Assembly: GCF_014650055.1 (NCBI RefSeq) | Contig: NZ_BMUF01000027.1 | Location: 1-36,335, forward strand | DNA from: Streptomyces malachitofuscus | Lineage (GTDB): Bacteria > Actinomycetota > Actinomycetes > Streptomycetales > Streptomycetaceae | Reading direction: 5' to 3' | Length of the DNA stretch: 36,335 bases | Shown: piece after piece, positions 1 to 10,400 of the stretch | Layout: the number at the start of each line of letters is the position of its first letter | Position numbering within the stretch: position 1 is the first letter of the stretch | Position numbers and translations under genes: made by a program | Notes under the pieces: generated by a model | What the model was told of the DNA's origin: nothing | Databases searched by the model: none | What the model saw: only the letters and a program-made list of their open reading frames with translations

Positions 1-64
<64 letters not shown>

Positions 65-104
65 CACCGCCCCGCACCACAGGAACCGAACCGAAGGACC
101 ACCG

Positions 105-1175
105 ATGTTCCGCTCCCGCACAGCGCCACGGCTCGCCGCCGCGCTCGCCTCGACCCTCCTGCTCCTCACCGCCGCCACGGCCTGCGGCAGTGACGACTCC
201 GGATCCGACGCCGCCGACAAGGGTGCGAAGGCGGGCGCCTCCGGAGAGGCCGCCTTCCCCGTCACCATCGCGCACAAGTACGGCAGTACGACCGTCAAGG
301 CCGAACCGCAGCGGATCGTCACCGTCGGCCTCACCGACCAGGACGCGGTCCTGGCGCTCGGCAAAGTCCCGGTCGGCACCACCGAGTGGCTGGGCGGTTA
401 CAAGGGCGCGATCGGCCCCTGGGCCGAGGACGAGCTGGGCGGCGCGGAGCCGCCGACCGTCCTCAAGGACACCGGCACCGGCCCGCAGGTGGAGAAGATC
501 GCGGCGCTCAAGCCGGATCTGATCCTCGCGCTCTACGGGGGTTTGACCAAGGAGCAGTACGAGTCGCTGTCCAAGTTCGCGCCCGTGGTCGCCCAGCCGA
601 AGGAGTACAACGACTACGGCATCCCGTGGCAGGAGCTGACGAAGAAGGTCGGCCAGGCACTCGGCAAGCCGGACGAGGCCACGAAGATCGTCGAGGACAC
701 CGAGGCCACGATCAAGGCCGCGGCCGACGAGCACCCCGAGTTCAAGGGTGCCAGCGCGGTGATGGCCACCCCCTACGAGGGCATGTTCGTCTTCGGCAGC
801 CAGGACGCGCGCTCCCGGATCCTGACGGACCTCGGCTTCTCCCTGCCCAAGGACCTGGACAAGGCGATCGGGGACCAGTTCGGCGCGAACATCAGCAAGG
901 AGCGCACCGACCTGCTCGATCAGGACGCCGTCGTCTGGATCGCAGGCGACGTCGCCAAGGACACCGCCAAGCTGCACAAGGACGCCTCCTACAAGGATCT
1001 GAACGTCGTGAAGGAGGGCCGCGAGGTCTTCGTCAACGAGAGCAGCGACTACGGCAACGCCACGTCGTTCGTCTCCGCCCTCAGCCTGCCGTACGTCGTC
1101 GAGCGACTGGCCCCGCAGCTGGCGGCGGCGGTCGACGGCAAGCAGGACACCAAGGTGGAGCAGCCGGCCTCCTGA
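105..1175 (+). CDS. Iron-siderophore ABC transporter substrate-binding lipoprotein
   Basis: 356-residue periplasmic-binding-type protein that would capture a ferric siderophore outside the membrane and deliver it to the FecCD-type permeases encoded at 20331-22519. Residues 1-27 form a lipoprotein signal: Arg-rich start, hydrophobic core and a lipobox ending in Ala-Thr-Ala-Cys with the lipidated Cys near residue 27. A Ser/Asp/Gly-rich linker follows, as usual in actinobacterial lipoproteins. The fold looks like the FepB/FecB (TroA-like) superfamily: an early 'RIVTVGLTDQDAVLALG' segment, 'KPDLILA' in the middle and 'VVWIAGD' near the C-terminus. The ATG has AAGGA 8-9 bases upstream. It converges on the MbtH/NRPS operon and is separated from it by a strong hairpin. 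Its own iron box is not visible because the upstream DNA is the poly-C run. Family assignment is secure; the exact ligand is inferred from context. Confidence 0.93.
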   Translation: MFRSRTAPRLAAALASTLLLLTAATACGSDDSGSDAADKGAKAGASGEAAFPVTIAHKYGSTTVKAEPQRIVTVGLTDQDAVLALGKVPVGTTEWLGGYKGAIGPWAEDELGGAEPPTVLKDTGTGPQVEKIAALKPDLILALYGGLTKEQYESLSKFAPVVAQPKEYNDYGIPWQELTKKVGQALGKPDEATKIVEDTEATIKAAADEHPEFKGASAVMATPYEGMFVFGSQDARSRILTDLGFSLPKDLDKAIGDQFGANISKERTDLLDQDAVVWIAGDVAKDTAKLHKDASYKDLNVVKEGREVFVNESSDYGNATSFVSALSLPYVVERLAPQLAAAVDGKQDTKVEQPAS

Positions 1176-1195
1176 CGGCGCGGGAGGAACAGCGA

Positions 1196-1225
1196 AAGGG
1201 GGCGGCCGCTGCGGGCCGCCCCCTT
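1196..1225. terminator. Perfect GC hairpin between convergent genes
   Basis: A perfect 12-bp stem (AAGGGGGCGGCC paired with GGCCGCCCCCTT) encloses the 6-base loop GCTGCG. T-rich sequence (TCTCTT) follows on the plus side and the arm itself begins with A residues, so it could stop transcription from both sides. It lies 20 bases after the binding-protein stop codon and 20 bases before the MbtH stop codon on the other strand. Confidence 0.85.
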
Positions 1226-1244
1226 CTCTTCCGTGTGCACCGTG

Positions 1245-1454
1245 TCAGTGGTCCATGGCCTCGGCCAGGCTCCGCGGCCGCATGTCGGTCCAGTGGGTCT
1301 CGACGTACTCCAGGCACTCCTGCCGGTCCGCCGGCCCGTGGACGGTCCTCCAGCCGTCCGGCACGTCGGCGAACTCCGGCCACAGGCTGTGCTGGTTCTC
1401 GTCGTTGACGAGCACCAGGTAGACCCCATCGGCGTCCTCGAACGGATTGCTCAT
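1245..1454 (-). CDS. MbtH-like NRPS accessory protein
   Basis: 69-residue MbtH-family protein. These small proteins bind NRPS adenylation domains and support their folding and activity. The family signature is complete: NPFED at the N-terminus, the SLWP motif in the middle, PDGW, and W-T-D-M-R-P near the C-terminus. The length matches the family. The start is supported by AGGAGAGG about 8 bases upstream of the ATG. The gene follows the NRPS stop codon by only 24 bases on the same strand, so the two are almost certainly co-transcribed and the likely clients are the five adenylation domains of that protein. The hairpin at 1196-1225 closes the operon. Confidence 0.97.
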   Translation of the reverse strand: MSNPFEDADGVYLVLVNDENQHSLWPEFADVPDGWRTVHGPADRQECLEYVETHWTDMRPRSLAEAMDH

Positions 1455-1478
1455 CGCTTTCCTCTCCTCACGGCCCCT

Positions 1479-4400
1479 CTACGGCCGACGGTTCCTCGTG
1501 GCCCGCGCGACCAGTCCCTCCAGCGCCCGGAACCAGGTCCCGGCGAGGTCCTCGACCGTCTCTCGCGGCAGCAGCCCTTCCAGATGGGACCAGTGGGCGG
1601 CCAGCACCGGCCCGTCCTCCCGGTCCTCGGTCACGACGTTGATGCTCAGCGCGTGCCCCTCCCGCATGTCGGCCTCGGGCCCGATGTCGGCCGCGTCCTC
1701 CTCGGGAGCGTACGACCAGTCCGTGTCCTCCGGGATGCCGAACCGGCCCAGGTAGTTGAACTCCACGCGGGCCGGTTCGCGGGCCGCCAGCACCTCACGG
1801 GTACGGGGGTTGAGGTGCCGCAGCAGTCCGTAGCCGACGCCGTTCGCGGGCAGCTCCGCCAGATGGTCGCGCACCCGTCGTACGGCTTCCTCGGCCGCCG
1901 GGCCGCCGGCGAAGGCGTCGGCGGGGTCGGCCGGGCCCGCGTCGAGCCGCACCGGGAAGACACTGGTGAACCAGCCCACCGTCCGGGAGAGGTCGACGTC
2001 GTCCCCGGCCAGTTCGGCTTCGCGGCCGTGTCCCTCCAGGTCGACCAGGACGGAGGTGCCGGATCCGCCGGCGCGCCCGCGCCAGTCGGCGAAGGCCAGC
2101 GCGAGACCGGCGAGCAGTACGTCGTTGACGCCGGCGCCGAACGCGGCGGGCACCGTCGAGAGCAGCGGCCCGGTGAGCTCGGCGGGCAACCGCCTGATCA
2201 CTTCGCGCTGGGTCGCGGTGGTGTCCCGCTCGGGGTCCAACGGGCGGGCGAGCGGGAAGGGTTCGCCGCCGCCGTCCAGGACCGCCGTCCACACGGGCAG
2301 CTCCGCCTCGCGCTCCGGGGCCTGGGCCAGTTCGGTCAGCAGCCGTGACCAGCGGGCGAACGACGTCTCGACCGGGTCGAGACGCGCCGCACGTCCGGCG
2401 GAGACGTCCTGCCAGGCCGTCGCCAGGTCCGGCAGCAGCACCCTCCAGGACACGCCGTCGACCACCAGGTGGTGGGCCATCAGCAGCAGGCGTCCCGGAG
2501 CGTCGCCGGCGTCGAACCACACGGCCCGGACCATCGCCCCGGCGTCCGGATCCAGCAGCGCCCGCGCCGCGTGCGCGTGCTCGCGTACGGCCTCGCCCAG
2601 AGCCCCGGCGTCGAGCCCGCTCACGTCCACCCGGTCGATCCACCGGGCGGCGTCGACCGTGCCGGCGGGCGGGACCTGCAGCGACCAGTCCCCGGTGTCG
2701 TCGCGCGAGGGCCGCACCAGGGTGGCCCGCAGCAGGTCGTGCCGGTCGGCCAGGGCCTGGAGCACGGCGGTCAGCCCTGGCAGGTCCAGGTCGGCGGGGG
2801 TGCGGACGAGCGCGGCCTGGTGGTAGGTCGAGAAGGGCCCGCCCAGTTCGCGCAGCCAGTGCATCACCGGGGTGAGCGGCACGGTGCCGGTCCCGTCGTC
2901 CTCGCGGCGGACCCCGGCGGTCCCGGCCGACTCGGCGACCGCGCTCAGGGCGGCGGCCGTGCGGTGCCTGAAGACGAGGCGCGGGGAGATCCGCACGCCC
3001 GCCGCCCGGGCGCGGCCGACGAGTTGCATCGCGACGATGCTGTCGCCGCCGAGGACGAAGAAGTCGTCGTCCACGCCGACCTGTCCGAGCGCGAGCACCT
3101 CGGCGAAGACCGCGCAGAGCGTCTCCTCCATCGGGGTGGCGGGGGCGCGTCCGGAGGACAGGGCGGAGAAGTCGGGGGCGGGCAGGGCGGCCCGGTCCAG
3201 CTTGCCGTTGGCCAGCTGCGGGAACCGGTCGACCGGAACGACGGCGGCCGGGACCATGTGGTCGGGCAGCCGGGCGGCGACGTGGGCGCGCAGCTCGGCG
3301 GGGTCGGCGCCCTGTGCGACGACGTAGGCCACGAGCATCTTGCGCGCCTCCTCCTGAATGGCCGTCACCAAGGCCTGTGCAACCCCCGGATGGGACGTGA
3401 GCGCGGACTCGATCTCGGCGGGTTCGACGCGGAAGCCGCGGATCTTGACCTGGTCGTCGGCCCGTCCGAGGAAGTCGATCCGGCCCTCGGCCGTCCAGCG
3501 GGCCAGGTCGCCCGTGCGGTACAGACGGGAACCGGGCGCACCGAAGGGGTCGGCCACGAACCGCTCGGCGGTCAGGGCCGGGGCTCCGAGGTAGCCGCGA
3601 GCGAGTCCGCCGCCCGCGAGATACAGCTCGCCCGTCACACCGGGCGGCACCGGTTGCAGCCGGTCGTCCAGGACGTACGCCCGCGTTCCGGCCACCGGAC
3701 GGCCCACCAGCGGGCGGTCGCTGTCGCCGATCCGGGCGACCAGGGCGTCCACGGTGGACTCGGTCGGCCCGTAGAGGTTGAACGCCTCGGTGCCGCGCAA
3801 CCCGGCCAGTTGCCGCCACTGCGCGACGGGTACCGCCTCGCCGCCGACGCCGACGACGGCGAGGGGGCAGTCGTCGCCCTCCAGCAGACCGTTCTCGGCC
3901 ATCCGGGCGAACAGGGAAGGTGTGACCTCCAGGAAGTCGAAGCGGTGCTCGCGCACGGCCGCGGCGAGGAGTTCGGGGTCGCGCCTGACCTCCTCGGACA
4001 CGATGTGCACGCAGTGCCCGTCCAGCAGCCACAGCTGGGGCTGCCAGGAGGCGTCGAAGAAGAACGACCAGGCGTGCCCGGCGCGCAGGTTACGCCGTCC
4101 GGTGGCCTCGATCGCGGGCCGGTACAGCGTCTCGCGGTGGCTGTGGAAGAGGTTGCCGAGGGTCTCGTGGGTGACCACGACTCCCTTGGGACGGCCGGTG
4201 GAGCCGGAGGTGTAGATGACGTACGCCGGGTGGCGAGGTGTCAACGAGCTGGTCAGGTCGGAGTCGGACGGGTCCTGGGCGGCGATCCGCCCGGCCGAGC
4301 CGGGCTCGTCCAGGACCAGCCGCCGGGCGTCCGGGGGCAGGATGCCCGTGAACTCGCCCGTGGTGAGCGTCACGACGGGACGTGCGTCGGCGAGGACGTC

Positions 4401-7400
4401 GGCGGTGCGCTCCGGCGGCGCGTCCGGGTCGAGCGGCAGGTACGCCGCGCCCGCCTTGTGCACCGCGAGCACGGCCACCATGAAGCGGGCGGTGCGGGGC
4501 AGGGCGAGCGCCACCAACCGCTCCGGGCCCGCACCGAGTTCGCGCAGCACCCGGGACAGCCGGTTGGCCTCGGCGTCGAGTTCGGCGAAGGTCAGCTCGA
4601 TGCCGTCGGAGGCCACGGCAGGTAGCCGGGGGAACTCGCGGACGCGTGCCGCGAAGAGTGCGGGCACGGTCGTCGGCGGCGCGAGGACGGGGCGGCTGTG
4701 CCAGCCGTCCACCAGGCGCCGCCGCTCCTCCGGGGCGAGGATGTCCACCCGGCCCACGGTGAGTTCCGGGTCGGCGGCGACCGCGCGCAGGACGCGGCGC
4801 AGCCGGTCGGCGAAGGACTGCGCGGTGACGGGGTCGAACAGGTCCGCGCTGTACTCGAGGACGCCGTCGACACCGCTGCCGTCGGCGCGCTCCACGAAGT
4901 CGAACGACAGGTCGAACTTGGCTGTCGTCTGGGCGACTTCGTGGCGGTGGGCGTCCAGACCGGGCAGGCCCGCGCTCTCGTCACCGGCCGCCAGGTACAC
5001 GACCATCACCTGGAACAGCGGATGCCGGGCCAGGGAGCGGGCCGGATTGAGCACCTCCACCAGCCGCTCGAACGGCACGTCCTGGTGGTCGAAGGCCGCC
5101 AGATCGGCCTCCCGCACCCGGGCGAGCAGTTCGCGGAAGGTGGGGTCGCCGGAGGTGTCCGTGCGCAGCACCAGCGTGTTGAGGAAGAAGCCGACCAGGT
5201 CCTCCAGGGCCGCGTCGGTGCGCCCGGAGATCGGGCTGCCGATCGGGATGTCGTGACCGGCGCCCAGCCGGGTGAGCAGGGTCGCCACGGCGGCCTGGAG
5301 CACCATGAACACGCTGACGCCGTGGTCGCGCGCCAGCCGGTGCAGGTCGGCGGCCAGTTCGGCGTCGAGGGAGAGGTCGGCCGAGCCGCCCCGGTAGCTG
5401 GCCTCCAGCGGTCGGGGCCGGTCGAAGGGCAGCGCCAGCTCCTCGGGCAGACCGTCGAGCGTCTGCCTCCAGTACGCGATCTGCCGCTCACTGACCTGGT
5501 CGAGCAGCTTCTGCTGCCACAGCGTGTAGTCGGCGTACTGGAGCGGCAGCGGCGCCCAGTCGGGCTCGCGCCCCTGGGTGCGGCAGGCGTAGGCGAGGGC
5601 GAGGTCCCGGTTGAGCGGTGCGTCCGACCACTCGTCGCCGGCGATGTGGTGCAGCAGGACCAGCAGGGTCCAGTCCTGCTCGCCCGTGCGGAACACATGG
5701 ACGCGCAGCGGGGGCTCCCGGTCCAGCTCGAAGCCGTACGCGCCGGCCTCCGCCAGCCGCTCGGCGAGCCGTGCTTCGTCGGTGTCCTCCACCTCGACGG
5801 GGATGCGCAACCGGTCCGGGTCGAGGATCAGCTGGTGGGCCCTGCCGTCCTCGTCGGGGAACACCGTGCGCAGCGTCTCGTGCCGTACGACGAGGTCGTG
5901 CACGGCGGCCCGCAGCGCGTCGACGTCCAGCGCACCGGTCAGCCGCCAGGCCGAGGGGATGTTGTACGTCGCGCTGGGGCCCTCGACCTGGTACAGCACC
6001 CACAGGCGCTGCTGGGCCGACGACAGCGGCAGCCGTTCGGGGCGGCTGCCGACCGTCAGCGCCGGGCGGACGGCTGCCGGTACGAGGCCGTCGGCCGCGA
6101 GTGCCGAGGCCAGCCCGGACACGGTCGGCGCGTCGAACACCGCGCGCAGGGGCAGGTCGACGCCGAGGGCGGCGCGGATCCGCGCGGTCAGCCGCATGGC
6201 GAGCAGGGAGTGGCCGCCCAAGGCGAAGAAGTCGTCGTCGACTCCCACGGCGGGCAGGCCGAGCACGTCCGCGCACAGGCCGCAGAGGATCTCTTCGCGG
6301 GGCGTGCGGGGCCGTGCGCCGCCGGCCTGCGAGGTGAAGTCCGGGGCGGGCAAGGCGCGGCGGTCCAGTTTGCCGTTGGTCGTGAGCGGGAGGGCGTCGA
6401 GGGTCACGAACGCGGCCGGGACCATGTGCTCGGGCAGCTCTGCGGTGCTGTGGCGGCGCAGGTCGGCCGGGTCGGCGGAGCTTCCATCGGCCGGCACGAC
6501 GTAGGCCACGAGCCGCTGATCGTGGGCGACGACGACGGCGTGGCCGACGGAGGGGTACCGGGCGAGGACGGACGCCACTTCGCCGAGTTCGACCCGCATG
6601 CCGCGAATCTTGACCTGATCGTCGGTCCGGCCGAGGAAGTCGAGTGTGCCGTCGGCGGTCCAGCGAGCCAGGTCGCCCGTGCGGTACATGCGGGCGCCGG
6701 GCGCGCCGTACGGGTCGGCGACGAACCGTTCTGCGGTCAGGGCGCGCCCGTCCAGGTAGCCGCGGGCGAGTTGAACCCCGGCCAGGTACAGCTCTCCCGC
6801 CACACCGGGCGGGACCGGGCGCAGGGCGGCGTCCAGTACGTATGCGCGGGTGTTCCACACCGGGCGGCCGATGACCACCTGCCGGACTCCGGCGTGCACC
6901 TCGACGGCGGTGACGTCGACCGATGCCTCCGTGGGCCCGTAGAGGTTGTGCAGGCGCGCGGGCAACAGCCGGTGGAAGCGTTCGGCGACGGCGGTCGGCA
7001 GCGCCTCTCCGCTGCACATCACCTGGCGCAGGCCCGTGCAGCGCGCGGCGGCGGGTTCCTCCAGGAACACCTGGAGCATCGAAGGCACGAAGTGGGCGGT
7101 CGTGACGTGCTCGTCCTGGATCAGCGCGGCGAGGTAGGCCGGGTCGCGGTGGCCGTCGGGCCGGGCGAGGACCAGGGCGGCCCCGGTGATCAGCGGCCAG
7201 AAGAACTCCCACACGGAGACGTCGAAACCGGCGGGGGTCTTCTGCAGCACCCGGTCGGCGGCCGTGAGCCGGTAGGTGTGCTGCATCCACAGCAGCCGGT
7301 TGACGATGCCCGCGTGCGGGACGACGACCCCCTTCGGGCGGCCGGTGGAGCCGGAGGTGTAGATGACGTAGGCGGGGCTCAACGGGTGGTAGTCGGTCGG

Positions 7401-10400
7401 GAGTTCGCCTTCAGGTCCGTCGGGGAGCTCGTCCTGGATGACAAGGGCCGGCCGGGCGTCGTCCAGGGTGAACGCGATGCGTTCCGGCGGCAGGCCGGGG
7501 TCCAGCGGCAGGTATGCGGCGCCCGCGCGGTGCACCGCGAGGAGAGCCACGACCAGTTCGATGGACCGGGGCAGCGCCACCGCGACCGTGTCCTCGGGTC
7601 CGATGCCCCGGCCCGCCAGGACGCGTGCCGTGTGCTCGACCCGGCTGTCCAACTCGGCGTAGGTGAACCGTTCCGCCCCGAAGGCGAGGGCCGGGGCGTG
7701 CGGTGTGCGGGCGGCCTGGGCGCTGAACAGTTCCGGCAGGGTGGTCGCGGTGACCTCGTGCGCGGTGCCGTTCCACCGCTCGACGACCGTCCCGTGCTCG
7801 CCGTCGTCCAGGAGCCGCAGGTCGCGCACGGGCCGGTCGGGGTCGGCCGCCACCTGCTCCAGCAGGCGCAGGAGCCGCCTCGCGAGGGTCCGGGCGGTCG
7901 CGGTGTCGCACAGGTCGAGCGCGTGCTCGAGGAGCAGCACCAGACGATCGGCCCCGGTCTCGTCGACGAAGGTGAAGTGGAGGTCGAACTTGGCCGCGCC
8001 GGTGTCCATGTCGAACCACTCGGTGGGCAGTCCGAGCACGTCCGGGTCACCGTCGGGCCGGTAGTGATAGCCGAGCATGACCTGGAACAGCGGGTTGCGG
8101 CCGGTTACTCGGGGCGGGTTGACGGCCTCGACCACGTGGTCGAAGGGCAGGTCCTGGTGCTCGAACGCGACCAGGGCGGATTCCCGCACACGGGCCAACA
8201 ATTGGCGGAAAGTCAGCCCGGGCTCGGAAAGGTCCGTGCGCAGGACGAGCGTGTTGACGAAGAAGCCGACCAGGTCGTTCAGCGCCTCGTCGGTGCGGCC
8301 CGCGACGGGTGCGCCGAGCGGGATGTCGTCCCCCGCGCCGAGCCGGTGCAGCAGGGCGGCGGTGGCCGCCTGGAACAGCATGAACATGCTGGTGCCGGTG
8401 GTCCGGGTGAGGTCGCGCAGGGACCGTCCGGTGTCCGGGTCCACTTCCAGGCGGACCTTGCCGCCGCGTCCGGTGGGCGTGTCGGGGCGGGGCCGGTCCA
8501 GGGGCAGGGTCAGTTCGTCGGGCAGGCCGCACAAGGCCTCGGTCCAGTGTGCGAGTTGTGCGGCGCCGACCTGGCCGAGCAGGGTTTGCTGCCAGAGCGT
8601 GTAGTCGGCGTACTGGACCGGCAGCGGCGCCCAGTCGGGAGCGCGACCCTCGCGGCGGGCCAGGTATGCGGTGGTCAGGTCGGTGAGGAAGGGTCGGTCG
8701 GACCATTCGTCCGTGGTGATGTGGTGCAGCATCAACGCCAGCACGTGGTCGGCGGGGCTGAGGCGCAGCACTTGGGCGCGGACCGGGATTTCGGTGCTCA
8801 GGTCGAAGGGGCGGCGCTGGGCGGCGGTGACCCGGTCGGCGAGTTCGTCCTCGGTACAGTCCGCGACAGCGGACTCGGGCTCCACCGTCCCGGGCTCCGC
8901 GATCCATTGGTACGGCTCACCGTCCGACACCCGGATCCTGGTGCGCAGAGCCTCATGACGATCCACCACATCGCCCAGGGCCCTGCGCAGAGCGTCGAGG
9001 TCCAGGTCGCCGCGGAGCCGGAAGACGAGAGGGAAGTTGTAGGCGACGCCGCCGGTAAGCCGCTCGACCAGCCACAGCCGCCGCTGGGCGGCCGACAGTG
9101 GAATCCGCTCGGGGCGTTCGACGGCGGGCCTCAGCACCGGACGTGCGGGCCGTCCGGTCTCGGCGCGCAGGGCCAGTTGCTCGGGGGTGGGGGCCTCGAA
9201 CAGGTCGCGGATCGCCAGCTCGGCGCCGAGTTCGGTGCGGGCCCGGCTGATCAGCCGGGTGGCGAGCAGTGAATGCCCTCCCAGCTCGAAGAAGCTGTCC
9301 TCCGCGCCGGTGCGGGGCAGCCCCAGTACCTCGGCGAAGAGCCGGCACAGCACCTCCTCGACGGGGGTGCGCGGGCCGCGCCCGGCCGACAGGGCGACGG
9401 CGGGCTCGGCGTCCGGCAGGGCCCGCACGTCGAGCTTGCCGTTGTCGTTCATCGGCAGGCGCGGCAGCACCACGAAGGCGGCCGGGACCATGTAGCCCGG
9501 CAGCCGCTGCGCCAGCTCCTCCCGGATACGGCGCACGAGCGCGCCCTGGCCGCGGGTGGCGGTCGGGGTGTTGGCGTACGGCTCGGTGCCGCGCCCGGCG
9601 CGCGGGCGGTACAGGCCGAGGGTGCGTCCGGTGTGCGCGGCGGGCACGAACACGGCGTCGAAGAGGCCCGGTTCGTCGGACCAGGTGGTCAGCACCCGGA
9701 AGCCGTGGCTCTCGCCCGACTGCCGTACGTCCTCGGGCTCCTCCCCTGTGGCCGGCGCGGGGTCGGCGTCCAGGGCGCGCATCGCGGCGAGGTCGGCGGC
9801 CGTGCGGGCGTCGGGGATGCGCCGGACCCGGAAGGGCGCGGCTGCGTCCAGGAGTGCGGTGAGGTCGGCGCCCCACTCGGTCTCCGGCACCTCGCCCAGC
9901 CGGAGGGCGTCGGCGGTGTCGGCGTACAGGACGACGTCGTAGCGGTAGCGCGTCAGCTCGTTCTGGAGGCGTCCCCGCTTGGTGCGCAGGTCGACGCCCA
10001 CACCCAGGGTGGTGAACCAGTCCGGGTCGACGAGGAGTTCCTTCTCCAGGGCCAACCCGCGGTCCACGGCCTGCCGCAGCGGCTCGGCCCCGCGGGCGAC
10101 CTGGATGCCGGTCTGGAAGACGCGCGCCTGCCGCAGGTCCCGTACGTCGCCCAGGAACAGGGCGCCGCCCGGGGCGATCAGGCCCATCGCGCCCCGGATC
10201 ACCTTGCGCAGGTGGTCCAGGCTCGGGAAGTACTGGATGACCGAGTTGATGACGATGGTGTCGAAGTGGCCGGCGGGCAGCCCGTCCGTCACCTCGGCGG
10301 CCTGGCAGCGCAGATGGACCTTGCGGGCCAGCTCGGGGTCGGCCTTCAGGTCCTCGCCGAGCTTGCGGATCACGGGTGCCGCGAAGTCGGTCGCCCAGTA

